A stretch of DNA of 64,000 nucleotides from Bacteroides sp. (GTDB lineage Bacteria > Bacteroidota > Bacteroidia > Bacteroidales > Bacteroidaceae): NCBI GenBank assembly GCA_017621035.1, contig JAGATY010000029.1:19263-83262 (forward strand). The letters run 5' to 3'. Numbering within the stretch: position 1 is the first letter of the stretch; the number at the start of each line of letters is the position of its first letter. The notes beneath the pieces were generated by a model. It did no database searches. It worked only from the letters and a program-made list of their open reading frames with translations, and was not told where the DNA came from. The position numbers and the translations under genes are program-made. Shown piece after piece: positions 10,069 through 19,085 of this stretch.

Positions 10069-12174
10069 ATGAAACATTCCAATCTATTGATTATGTCAGC
10101 AGTTATGACATTGGCATCGTGCACAGCAGGTGGTGATGCCGGAAAGCCTCAGAGTGAACTCATCCAACGTTCGGAAATCAAAATTGACGGTCGCCGTATG
10201 ACACCCGAAGCCCTTTGGGCAATGGGACGTATTGGTAGCGTGGCAGTATCACCCGATGGCAAGCAGGTGGCTTATGCCGTCAGCTATTACAGCGTGAAAG
10301 AAAACAAAAGTAACACAGAACTTTTCGTCATGAACAGTGACGGAACAGGTAACAAGCAACTCACCTTCGACGCTTCGTTCCAAGGCGAACCGGCCTGGAT
10401 TAAGGGCGGAAGCAAGATTGCTTACCTCAGCACTGAGGGTGGAAGTGCACAAGTGTGGGAGATGAATGCCGACGGAAGCGGTCGCAAGCAGCTGACCAAC
10501 TATGAGGGAGGCATCGACGGCTTTGCTTTCTCGCCCGACGGAAAGAGACTTCTCTTCATCTCACAAGTGAAAACAGTGAAGTCAACTGCCGAGAAATACC
10601 CCGACCTGCCTAAGGCAACGGGCATCGTGGTAGACGACTTGATGTACAAACATTGGGACGAATGGACCACTACTGCGCCGCATCCCTTTGTGGCAGACGT
10701 AACCGAAACGGGACTTGCTAACGTGAAAGACATCCTTGAAGGCGAACCTTTCGAGAGTCCCATGAAACCCTTTGGCGGCATTGAACAGCTGGCATGGAGT
10801 CCCGCATCGGACAAAGTGGCCTACACTTGTCGTAAGAAAACCGGTCTGGAATACGCCATCTCCACCAATTCAGACATCTTCGTTTACGACTTGAATAGCC
10901 AAAAGACCGTAAATCTTACGGAAGAGAACCTCGGTTATGACACCAATCCGCAGTACTCGCCCGATGGAAAATACATTGCTTGGCAGAGTATGGAGCGCGA
11001 CGGGTATGAGGCAGACTGGAACCGCCTCTTCATCATGAACCTGGAAACCGGCGAGAAGAAGTTTGTTTCCGAAGCCTTTAAGTCCAACGTCGATGCCTTC
11101 AAGTGGGGAGCCGATTCACAATCGTTCTACTTCCTGGGAGTATGGCATGGCGAGGAACACATCTACCACATCGACTTGAAAGCAGACAACAAGCTGACCA
11201 AACTTACTGAAGGACAGTACGATTATGCAAGCATTGACCTGTGCGGTGACCGTCTGATTGCCAAGCGCCACTCCATGAGTCAGGGCGATGAAATCTACTC
11301 ACTCACTGCCGATGGAAAACAAGTAGCTCAGCTGACTAACGAAAACAAGCACATCTACGACCAGCTTGACCTGGGCAAAGTAGAAGCGCGCTGGATGAAG
11401 ACTACCGATGGCAAGCAGATGCTGACGTGGGTAATCTATCCTCCTCACTTCGACAAGAACAAGAAGTATCCCACTCTGCTCTTCTGCGAAGGTGGCCCGC
11501 AAAGTCCTGTAAGCCAGTTCTGGAGCTATCGTTGGAACTTCCAAATCATGGCAGCCAACGACTATATCATTGTGGCTCCTAACCGCAGAGGACTTCCCGG
11601 CTTTGGAATCGAGTGGAACGAAGCTATCAGTGGTGATTACGGTGGCCAATGTATGAAGGATTACTTTACAGCTATCGACGAGATGGCCAAGGAACCGTTC
11701 GTTGATAAAGAGCGTCTGGGCTGCGTCGGAGCTTCTTTCGGAGGCTTCTCTGTCTACTGGTTGGCCGGACATCATGACAAACGTTTCAAAGCTTTCATCT
11801 CACACGACGGTATCTTCAACATGGAGATGCAGTATCTGGAAACCGAAGAGAAGTGGTTTGCCAACTGGGATATGGGTGGTGCTTACTGGGAGAAGAACAA
11901 TCCTACAGCGCAACGAACCTTTGCCAACTCACCGCACAAGTTTGTGGACAAATGGGACACGCCGATACTCTGTATTCACGGAGAGAAGGATTACCGCATA
12001 CTTGCCAACCATGCCATGGCCGCTTTCGATGCTGCCAAGATGCGTGGTGTGCCGGCTCAGTTGCTGATTTATCCCGACGAGAACCACTGGGTACTGAAGC
12101 CTCAAAACGGAGTATTGTGGCAACGCACCTTCTTTGCTTGGCTGGACAAGTGGTTGAAACCGGAGCAGAAGTAG
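10069..12174 (+). CDS. S9 family serine peptidase, lipoprotein (dipeptidyl-peptidase type)
   Basis: Cleaves short peptides, probably releasing dipeptides from oligopeptides in the periplasm. The lipobox LASC ends the signal peptide (MKHSNLLIMSAVMTLASC), so the protein is lipidated. Residues ~50-400 are a WD40-like beta-propeller with repeated SPDGK and YSPDGKY blades. The C-terminal alpha/beta hydrolase has a full triad: Ser556 in GASFGG, Asp641 in HGEKDYRI and His673 in DENHW. This layout fits DPP5-type enzymes (S9C/S9B) rather than classic DPP4. The start is the ATG at 10069, which carries the signal peptide and lies after the -7 box. Confidence 0.92.
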   Translation: MKHSNLLIMSAVMTLASCTAGGDAGKPQSELIQRSEIKIDGRRMTPEALWAMGRIGSVAVSPDGKQVAYAVSYYSVKENKSNTELFVMNSDGTGNKQLTFDASFQGEPAWIKGGSKIAYLSTEGGSAQVWEMNADGSGRKQLTNYEGGIDGFAFSPDGKRLLFISQVKTVKSTAEKYPDLPKATGIVVDDLMYKHWDEWTTTAPHPFVADVTETGLANVKDILEGEPFESPMKPFGGIEQLAWSPASDKVAYTCRKKTGLEYAISTNSDIFVYDLNSQKTVNLTEENLGYDTNPQYSPDGKYIAWQSMERDGYEADWNRLFIMNLETGEKKFVSEAFKSNVDAFKWGADSQSFYFLGVWHGEEHIYHIDLKADNKLTKLTEGQYDYASIDLCGDRLIAKRHSMSQGDEIYSLTADGKQVAQLTNENKHIYDQLDLGKVEARWMKTTDGKQMLTWVIYPPHFDKNKKYPTLLFCEGGPQSPVSQFWSYRWNFQIMAANDYIIVAPNRRGLPGFGIEWNEAISGDYGGQCMKDYFTAIDEMAKEPFVDKERLGCVGASFGGFSVYWLAGHHDKRFKAFISHDGIFNMEMQYLETEEKWFANWDMGGAYWEKNNPTAQRTFANSPHKFVDKWDTPILCIHGEKDYRILANHAMAAFDAAKMRGVPAQLLIYPDENHWVLKPQNGVLWQRTFFAWLDKWLKPEQK

Positions 12175-12197
12175 CCAATAGACATCAACTAAAATAA

Positions 12198-12289
12198 CTG
12201 AATTCGATAGAGGGTCTGAAAGAACGGGTGATACAGCTGCACTATAGTGCCTACGGTACCCGTTCTTTCAGACCCTCTATCGAATTCAG
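12198..12289. terminator. Long perfect inverted repeat between convergent genes
   Basis: The arms 12198-12229 and 12258-12289 are 32 bases each and perfectly complementary. The 28-base loop itself contains the palindrome GCACTATAGTGC (12239-12250). It sits between the stop codons of two converging genes, so bidirectional termination is the simplest role. The stem is far longer than a usual terminator and lacks clean T tracts. Confidence 0.6.
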
Positions 12290-12323
12290 ATTTAATTAAA
12301 TCTAGTAAGAAAGAGAGTTGAGA

Positions 12324-13604
12324 TTACCAGCGCCAGTCGGAAAGGTCGTATTGGGCTTCCACCCTCTCCTCCACTTGGTCGGGCAGATTGCAGAAGAAGT
12401 CCAGGCCGGTAAGCTCTTCCAACTCGTCGATGGTAACGACATGTTGCTGCATGACGTCGGTCGGAACCGTGTCGCCATACTCATAACCATAGTTTTCGCG
12501 GTGTTCAATCCAGAACCCCAAAGCCTGATAGTTACCGTTCAGCTCGCCTAGCAGTGCCATGAAGTAGTAGCGCGGGCAGGCCAATCCGTGTAAGGTAAGG
12601 CCGTCGGCATCGGTGGTGGGATAGACTCCATTAGCATCTTTCTGCGTGCCGGTGTAGTTGGTAATCAGGTTGTTAAGCGATGCTCCTTTGGTCACGTGCA
12701 ACTTTGAGAAGACGTAACGTGACCAGTAACGTACCCGATACTCGAATGCAGCCCAGTATCCGCCGTTGAAGCTGTTGAACTGAGGTGTTATGTTACTGAA
12801 GTAGAAGGTCTGTTGGTTGGCTGCCACAGAGTAGACGCGGTCTTCCGAAGCACAGAGATGTCCGCGGTCGAAACCGTCGTTTCGGTGGTGGTCATTGGTA
12901 GTCTGATAGGCAGCAGGAAGCTGTGGGTCGGGTAGCCAAGCATCAGTCCGCCCCGTAACATCTCCCGTAGTAACCTCATCGAAGGTAAAGGCTACCCAGG
13001 CAGCATGGTTCAGCGAACTGTTCCATTCTAGCGCATAGTTCAGTATCTGCTCACCACCCATCGTCACCGTGTGTTCCACGTAGTAATTGTCCGGGTTCAA
13101 GTGGGGGATGGCAAGTTGCCCGGTATAACTTCCTTGGAGGGCATCATTTGAGTTCTGACTCAGTACCTCGGTGGAGTGATGTATGTATTCCACCCCCACA
13201 TTGTTACCCAAAATGTAGGCAATGCGTAGCTTCAGGTAGATGTAGGAACGCTTTGTTTGATGGCGTACCCAATAGGTTTTGTCCTTGATTATCGGTGCTG
13301 TGGTACTCCAGACGGAGGCATCGGCAGGAGTTGTCATAGCTACTAAAGTCTTGCTATTGTCTGCTAAAAACTCACTGCTTGTACCACTGATAGCTCCTGT
13401 CCTGATAATCAGCGGGTATTCAAAGCCCTCGGGATAGAGGGAGTTTTGTTCACTGGAAACAGGTTCGTAACCCTTCAGAACAAAGGTTGAAGAACCTTCT
13501 TGGGTGGTAGCAATGTAATCGTTAGGCAATGGCTCGTCATCGCTGCTACAGCCGGTGAGCCATCCGATTGCCATGAGTGAGAACAAATATATCAGTTTCT
13601 TCAT
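12324..13604 (-). CDS. DNA/RNA non-specific endonuclease, lipoprotein
   Basis: Extracytoplasmic nuclease of the betabetaalpha-metal NUC family, degrading DNA and RNA without sequence preference. The signal peptide ends in a lipobox at Cys19 (GWLTGC). Residues 240-290 hold the active site: NDGFDRGHL with catalytic His249 (DRGH), and FSNITPQ, whose Asn271 is the expected metal ligand. Residues 30-220 are an unassigned N-terminal part unlike the nuclease fold. The length of 426 residues is larger than Serratia nuclease because of this region. It lies downstream of a TonB receptor and a large lipoprotein on the same strand, but a terminator separates it from them, so it may have its own promoter or be reached by read-through. 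Confidence 0.9.
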   Translation of the reverse strand: MKKLIYLFSLMAIGWLTGCSSDDEPLPNDYIATTQEGSSTFVLKGYEPVSSEQNSLYPEGFEYPLIIRTGAISGTSSEFLADNSKTLVAMTTPADASVWSTTAPIIKDKTYWVRHQTKRSYIYLKLRIAYILGNNVGVEYIHHSTEVLSQNSNDALQGSYTGQLAIPHLNPDNYYVEHTVTMGGEQILNYALEWNSSLNHAAWVAFTFDEVTTGDVTGRTDAWLPDPQLPAAYQTTNDHHRNDGFDRGHLCASEDRVYSVAANQQTFYFSNITPQFNSFNGGYWAAFEYRVRYWSRYVFSKLHVTKGASLNNLITNYTGTQKDANGVYPTTDADGLTLHGLACPRYYFMALLGELNGNYQALGFWIEHRENYGYEYGDTVPTDVMQQHVVTIDELEELTGLDFFCNLPDQVEERVEAQYDLSDWRW

Positions 13605-13661
13605 GTTGCAAAAGGGATAAAGGAGAGTTTCTATTGCGGTTGAATGATTTAGAAGTCAATG

Positions 13662-13711
13662 AAAAAAAGAGGTGGTACTCCCCCATGTAGGCCATGGGAA
13701 AAGACCACCTC
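13662..13711 (-). terminator. Terminator between the surface lipoprotein and the nuclease genes
   Basis: On the minus strand GAGGTGGT pairs with ACCACCTC and an inner CCCATG/CATGGG stem stacks inside, followed by a run of seven T. It follows the stop of the 13729-16128 gene and precedes the nuclease start. Confidence 0.85.
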
Positions 13712-13728
13712 CTGATAATTATCCGAAA

Positions 13729-16128
13729 TTACTCAGCTTTCTTCAGTGAACCATCAACGTATTGGAAAGTTCCGGGAGCAGTAACTTCGTATTGGATTGT
13801 CCAAGTAGAATTGGAACCACTGTACACAATGAAGTTCAATGTGTAAGTAACTGTTACACCTTCAACAGGTTTTGCTTCGGGATGAATAGCCTCGAGTGTA
13901 GGTTTCATTACCTCGATGAAGCGTTCTTGCATCAGTGCAACAATTGCATCGTCAGCCATAGACTCATACTCTGTGGGATATTGTGACTTAGCAGCAGAAG
14001 CACGCCAATCCACATTACCATAGTATGCAGACACACCACTATAATAATCGTTGTTACCATAGCTGGTTACATAACCTTGTCCTTTTGCAGTACATCCCAT
14101 CGGAACGTCTACATTATTCCAAGCCCAGTCTACTGCAGTTTGGTAATAAAGAGTAGTCAAGTCGCCCTTAGTCAGCAAATTGATGGTAACACTTGGATTA
14201 TAATTCCATGCACCGTTTACCTTAACAAACTGATCGGTAACCTGTTCTGTTTCGGTTGTCATTACCCACTCACCAGCAATCAAGGTCAATTCTTTGGCAG
14301 CAACAGTAGTGGCAGAGGTGAGATAAGCAACAGCCATTACTTCATCTTCTTCAGCATACGGATAGTAGTTGGCCAAATAAGTCGGAAGAACAGCTTCAGG
14401 ATTGCTTACATACTCTTTACCCAAGTTGTTATAAACTTCAGGATTCAAAGCGACCACATTTACATTGCTTTCTTCATATTCGCTCCAAGCACTGCCGTTA
14501 AATACGTAAAGAGCAGCAGCATTGTATGGTACTGTAGGCTGAGAACCACGAGTAGATGCCTTGGTAGCAGCAGGAACATACTTGTAAAGACTAGGAGCTA
14601 CACCGCGCTCGTCAGCATAAGAACCATAAGAAGAGTAAGTAGCATCGTATTGAATACTCTTCTCTACAGAAGTATTGAACAGCTTGAAAGTGCCATCACC
14701 CAAAGCTTCAATAGCCCAGTCGTAACCACTCTCGGCAGCATACTCATTCTTGAAGTTGAAGCTATTGTAAGTACCTGACTGATAAGCATAACGTCCGTCA
14801 GAACCCAAAAGTGTATATCCGGCATCGCTCTTTGCGATAGTCCAAGCCACGGCGTTGGATGTCTCATCTGCAATGATGCGGTCGTTGCTTGCCTCAAGAG
14901 CTGTTACAGCCAGGTAACCGTAGTTCTTACCCTCGAGCGGAGTGGCAGCATTGATTGCACCATCCACTACAGCAGCAATGATATACTTACCTTCGCCTGC
15001 AAAGTTGGTCACCTTTTGGTAAGCATCTACCTTAGCATTCTCTGTAGAAGCTTTTACAACCTCGCGGATACAGAGTTGAAGATGGTCAGAAACTTCGTTA
15101 TTCATATATCTATGTACGTGGTCGAAGCTAAGTGTTGTTCCGGTAGTTACTGCAAAAGCAGGTGAAACCAGATAAGCATCTGTCTCATAACGGGTACCAC
15201 CGGCATAAGCACTAGCTTTTGCATATCCATAAGAAGCAAATGACCATACATAACTTAAACCTTCGGGAAGCGTTTCTTCACTAGTAAAGTCACCAAGGCT
15301 TGCACTGAATGATTCTTCCAACAAGGTGTTGCCTGCAGCCTCTACTAAAAGGTTCTTTATTTCCCAAGTAGCAGTGGCATCGTTAGTACCATCACTGATA
15401 TAACGGAAAGCAACCTGAACATTCTTACCGGCATAAGCACTGAGGTCAATATCACCGGAGTTAACAAAGTTCCAGTCTTCACCTGTACCATAAGTCGGAA
15501 TAGTCAAAGGTTCCCATGCACCGGCAACATCAACGCCATCGCCAGAATCAGGAGTACTGTAACTAGGTTCTGTCTGTGCATAGTTGTAATTAACCATCAC
15601 TACGTCACCGGCTTGTGCATCAGGTTTTGCTTTCTTCAGAATAGAAGATACCTTAGAAAGAGTCTTCGGGGTAAGGTAAGAAGCATTGATATTCTTACTT
15701 TCCCATACAGAAGTATAGTCGTCATCTGACACCTTATATACAGATGCGGTAGCAATGTCTGATAAATATTCAGGTTCGCCTACTAGCTTGTTATAGGTAA
15801 CCTTGATGGCAGACTCGTTATCTGCAGTAGGATATGTAGCTGCCAAGAACGCAGGAACATAAGTTGAAGCCGGAATGTCGTCAGTAAAGTACTTGTTACC
15901 GGTTAAAGCAGCCAATTCGCTGGAGAGACCTGCAGCAGAAGCCAAGCTCTTGTTGGTAGAGTTGTTGGCAATAGTCTTATAATCTGCATCCGTCAGAGTG
16001 TATTCCAGTTGCTTAACGTCTGTAATCTGGAAATCGCCAAAGCCATCCAATTTATCTTGGTTCCAATCATCATCACAGCCAACTAACAAGATAGTAGCTG
16101 CAGCTAATAATATTCTATTTATTTTCAT
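13729..16128 (-). CDS. Large lipoprotein with choice-of-anchor-J-like domain
   Basis: Lipoprotein of 799 residues with lipobox LLVGC (Cys18), followed by a run of Asp (CDDDW) that in Bacteroides favours surface export. Residues ~210-370 look like a cleaved-adhesin/choice-of-anchor-J beta-sandwich (LLEESFSASLGDF, AYLVSPAFAVTTGTTLSFDH). A second beta-rich region follows (residues ~380-520), then a C-terminal domain with repeated Tyr-rich strands. No catalytic motif is visible. It is 18 bases downstream of a TonB-dependent receptor, the position usually held by a surface ligand-binding partner, so it probably captures substrate for that receptor. The ligand is unknown; the nearby nuclease suggests nucleic-acid products. 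Confidence 0.75.
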   Translation of the reverse strand: MKINRILLAAATILLVGCDDDWNQDKLDGFGDFQITDVKQLEYTLTDADYKTIANNSTNKSLASAAGLSSELAALTGNKYFTDDIPASTYVPAFLAATYPTADNESAIKVTYNKLVGEPEYLSDIATASVYKVSDDDYTSVWESKNINASYLTPKTLSKVSSILKKAKPDAQAGDVVMVNYNYAQTEPSYSTPDSGDGVDVAGAWEPLTIPTYGTGEDWNFVNSGDIDLSAYAGKNVQVAFRYISDGTNDATATWEIKNLLVEAAGNTLLEESFSASLGDFTSEETLPEGLSYVWSFASYGYAKASAYAGGTRYETDAYLVSPAFAVTTGTTLSFDHVHRYMNNEVSDHLQLCIREVVKASTENAKVDAYQKVTNFAGEGKYIIAAVVDGAINAATPLEGKNYGYLAVTALEASNDRIIADETSNAVAWTIAKSDAGYTLLGSDGRYAYQSGTYNSFNFKNEYAAESGYDWAIEALGDGTFKLFNTSVEKSIQYDATYSSYGSYADERGVAPSLYKYVPAATKASTRGSQPTVPYNAAALYVFNGSAWSEYEESNVNVVALNPEVYNNLGKEYVSNPEAVLPTYLANYYPYAEEDEVMAVAYLTSATTVAAKELTLIAGEWVMTTETEQVTDQFVKVNGAWNYNPSVTINLLTKGDLTTLYYQTAVDWAWNNVDVPMGCTAKGQGYVTSYGNNDYYSGVSAYYGNVDWRASAAKSQYPTEYESMADDAIVALMQERFIEVMKPTLEAIHPEAKPVEGVTVTYTLNFIVYSGSNSTWTIQYEVTAPGTFQYVDGSLKKAE

Positions 16129-16146
16129 ATTTCTGAATCTTTAAGG

Positions 16147-18858
16147 TTAGAAACTAACTTTCAGTTTTAATGAATAAGTGCGACCAAATGAATAGAATAT
16201 ACGGTATGCACTATCCCAAGTACCTGTACCACCATCATAAGCATCAACAATGTAATGATAGTTGAGCAGGTTGTTTACATTACCATACAGAGTGGCATTG
16301 CAGTTACCAATCTTAAATCGATAGCTTGCATTGAAATCAAATTGACCGCCTGAAGGAACTTTCCAAGGTTCGGTAGTTGTCAATTCACCAGGAATGATGT
16401 TGCTTGAAGACAATGAGTAGTCTGCATAAAGGTTAGCACTGTGAGAATAGTCCAAACCAACACGCAAAGCCTTGTTAACCTTAGCAGTAACACCAATGAA
16501 AGCAGTTGTTTGTGCAGAACCACCAACCTTGATACCTTTCTGTTTCAAAGTAAAGCGGGCATGATCTTCTGCTCCTATGCCGGAAGCAATAGCACCCTTC
16601 AAGTCTGCCAATGGTTGTCCACCAGAGTTATAGAAATAACCGGTAGCATCGCTATCCCATGTCCAGTCGCCCAAAGAAAGCATACCGGTAACTTCCAACC
16701 AACGTAAAGGTTGTGCCTTCAAATCCAGCTCAATACCCATGTGCTTAGCATCTACACCAGCCATATTAAGCATGTAACGGTCAGTTTGACCATCGGCAGT
16801 TGTATAGTCGGCAGAACGGGTTGTTGTCTTGTCCATCCATCTAGTGTAATAAGCATTCAAGTTTGCAGAGAAGTAACGGCTCTTGAAACCATAACCTACT
16901 TCTGCAGAGAAAATCTTTTCATTGATGGCATCCGGATTGGTTTCATTACTTACTGTACTGTTCAAGAAAGCACCACCGGAGAAGAACGGAGCACGGCTGA
17001 TGTAACCGATATTAAAGAATACGTTATGATGATTGTCAAAGTTGTAGTTTGCACCACCCTTTACAGTGAATCCCATAAAGTTTACAGTCTTTGACTTTTC
17101 ATGATCTTTGTCATAGTAGAAACGGTCTACACGCCAGTAGCCTGTGTTTGAAAGAGAACCGGCAATGAATGTAGCCAAGTTATCTTTATTGTATTCAGCT
17201 TGGAAGAAAGCACCTTCTTGTAATACATGACCATCGTAGTCGCGGTAAACAACATCACCTACACCCAACTTTTCATATCTCCAAGCAGAGTTTGCTGCAG
17301 CTGCATTGTTGGCAGCTTTTACGTTGGCACGATAACGGTCGGTATAATAAGCACCGTTAAACAGGTCGGTAATTTCATTGGTGTGTACACCTTTATAATA
17401 ACGGAAGTCTATACCACCGTAGAAATCAATATATTGATTGAACTTGGTAGTATAAGTAGAAAGCAAGCCATACCAGTTATGGAAGTTCTTAGACTTAGAG
17501 AGAACCATTACAGAACCCTTATCGCTTTGCTCATTCATTTCTTGAATTTGGTCGTAAGCAAATGTACCATCAGCATTGCGGAACTTGGTATTCAATACAC
17601 CATTGCTTGCACCATACCAGTTAGAAGCATCATTGGATGTCAAACCTTGACCGCTCAAACCATAACCACGGCCTACAGAAACATAAGCAGCAGTACTCAA
17701 TGTTGAGAAGTCGTTAATCTGCCATTGGTGATTCAAACTGATTTGAGGCTTGTGATAAACATTCTTTGAAGAAGTCAAACGTTCACCATTCTTTCCAAAA
17801 CCATAAGTTGGGTTGTAACGATACTTCTGGTCGGGTTGCATATATTGGGCAACTTGTTGCCAACCTTCAACGGTAAGACCATCATAATTACTACGTTGGT
17901 TATGCCACTGAGGTGCTCCAAAAGCAGTCAAAGACAAGGTATGAGAGTCACCAATCTGCTTAGAAATATTCAAGAAATAGTTGTAACCTTCATATTCAGT
18001 TCCTTGAATATAGCCATCGCCCCATTTCTTACCGCCGAGCAATGTCATGGCCCAGCCATTCTTTGTCAGACCTGTAGAAACAGTGAAAAGCAGTTGATTC
18101 ATGCCATCGTTACCCATACCGTAAGAAATGGTACCACCCTTCTTTTGGTCAGTAGTACGAGTTACAATATTGATTGTACCACCCACTGAAGGCGAAGATA
18201 CTTTAGAGGCACCCAAACCACGTTGAGTCTGCATGCTACGAGTAACATCAGACAAACCAGCCCAGTTTGACCAATATACACCACCCCACTCCATATCGTT
18301 GACGGGTACACCGTTAATCATCACACCGATGTTGGCAGAAGAGAAACCACGCATATTGATACGTGAGTCACCATAACCACCACCTTGCTTGGTTGCATAA
18401 ACACCGGGAGTAGACTTCAAGATTTCAGGAAACTCTTGTGTTCCCAGTTTTTCTTCAATAAATGCTGGTTCGAGTGTAGAAAGAGCTACAGGAGTTTTAC
18501 GAGCCACGGCCACTGAAGAGGTGATGGTTACGTCAGACAGCAACACTGCATCCGGTTTCATTTGGATAGCGCCCAGATTTACTGTTCCGGACTTGGCAGT
18601 AATTGTTTTCTTTTGGTCTTTATAACCCACATACTTAAATAATAAAGTAGACTTTGGAGCTACATTCTGCTCAAAGTTACCTTCTACGTCGGTCACTGTA
18701 CCATCAGTAGTACCTTCTACTGCAACTGCAGCACCTACCAAAGGCTCACCAGACTCAGCGTCCAGCAACTGACCTTTTACTGTAATCTGTGCAAATGCTG
18801 TAGTAGTGAATACCGACAACACTGACACCAACAGAAATTGAATTAAATGTTTTCTCAT
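16147..18858 (-). CDS. TonB-dependent outer-membrane receptor
   Basis: Energised outer-membrane importer, 903 residues. Order of parts: signal peptide (1-23, ending AFA-Q), carboxypeptidase-regulatory-like domain (~25-110, VKGQLLDAESGEPLVGAAV), plug (~120-235, TPVALSTLEPAFIEEKL, INMRGFSSANIGVMINGVPV, GGTINIVTR), then a 22-strand barrel ending in a C-terminal Phe (LKLKVSF). It lacks the usual SusC length of about 1000 residues and no SusD follows; a large lipoprotein takes that place 18 bases downstream. Together with the secreted nuclease further down it may import nucleic-acid fragments, but the substrate is not shown by sequence. Confidence 0.92.
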   Translation of the reverse strand: MRKHLIQFLLVSVLSVFTTTAFAQITVKGQLLDAESGEPLVGAAVAVEGTTDGTVTDVEGNFEQNVAPKSTLLFKYVGYKDQKKTITAKSGTVNLGAIQMKPDAVLLSDVTITSSVAVARKTPVALSTLEPAFIEEKLGTQEFPEILKSTPGVYATKQGGGYGDSRINMRGFSSANIGVMINGVPVNDMEWGGVYWSNWAGLSDVTRSMQTQRGLGASKVSSPSVGGTINIVTRTTDQKKGGTISYGMGNDGMNQLLFTVSTGLTKNGWAMTLLGGKKWGDGYIQGTEYEGYNYFLNISKQIGDSHTLSLTAFGAPQWHNQRSNYDGLTVEGWQQVAQYMQPDQKYRYNPTYGFGKNGERLTSSKNVYHKPQISLNHQWQINDFSTLSTAAYVSVGRGYGLSGQGLTSNDASNWYGASNGVLNTKFRNADGTFAYDQIQEMNEQSDKGSVMVLSKSKNFHNWYGLLSTYTTKFNQYIDFYGGIDFRYYKGVHTNEITDLFNGAYYTDRYRANVKAANNAAAANSAWRYEKLGVGDVVYRDYDGHVLQEGAFFQAEYNKDNLATFIAGSLSNTGYWRVDRFYYDKDHEKSKTVNFMGFTVKGGANYNFDNHHNVFFNIGYISRAPFFSGGAFLNSTVSNETNPDAINEKIFSAEVGYGFKSRYFSANLNAYYTRWMDKTTTRSADYTTADGQTDRYMLNMAGVDAKHMGIELDLKAQPLRWLEVTGMLSLGDWTWDSDATGYFYNSGGQPLADLKGAIASGIGAEDHARFTLKQKGIKVGGSAQTTAFIGVTAKVNKALRVGLDYSHSANLYADYSLSSSNIIPGELTTTEPWKVPSGGQFDFNASYRFKIGNCNATLYGNVNNLLNYHYIVDAYDGGTGTWDSAYRIFYSFGRTYSLKLKVSF

Positions 18859-18919
18859 ATAATTCCTTTTTAGGTTAATAGATAGTGTTAATTAAACATT
18901 GATAATCTCATTGATGTCG

Positions 18920-18927
18920 CAAATATA
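18920..18927 (-). promoter_or_regulatory. -7 box of the TonB receptor operon
   Basis: TATATTTG on the minus strand, 61 bases upstream of the receptor start, giving a leader of about 55 bases. No clear TTTG at -33. Confidence 0.5.
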
Positions 18928-19010
18928 GCGAATAAAAATTAGAGTTTTATTACAATTCTGCTACATTTTATTCAAGAAATGAAAGGTTCTTTAAACATTC
19001 CTATACAACA

Positions 19011-19038
19011 AAAGCCCCGCAAACTGATGCGAGGCTTT
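19011..19038 (-). terminator. Terminator of the ABC-F gene
   Basis: On the minus strand AAAGCCTCGC pairs with GCGGGGCTTT with one G-U pair, followed by TTTTGTTG. It lies 48 bases past the stop codon. Confidence 0.75.
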
Positions 19039-19085
19039 CATTCTATCGAGTGAAAAGTGTCTAGACTTTCAAACTGTCACGAAAA

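Noticed and set aside
12198-12289. Invertible promoter (phase-variable switch)
   Set aside because: The loop is only 28 bases, has no promoter box and lies between stop codons, so inversion would control nothing visible.
13762-18189. Several plus-strand frames over the TonB/lipoprotein genes
   Set aside because: All are antisense shadows with Cys/Ser/Thr-rich artefactual composition.
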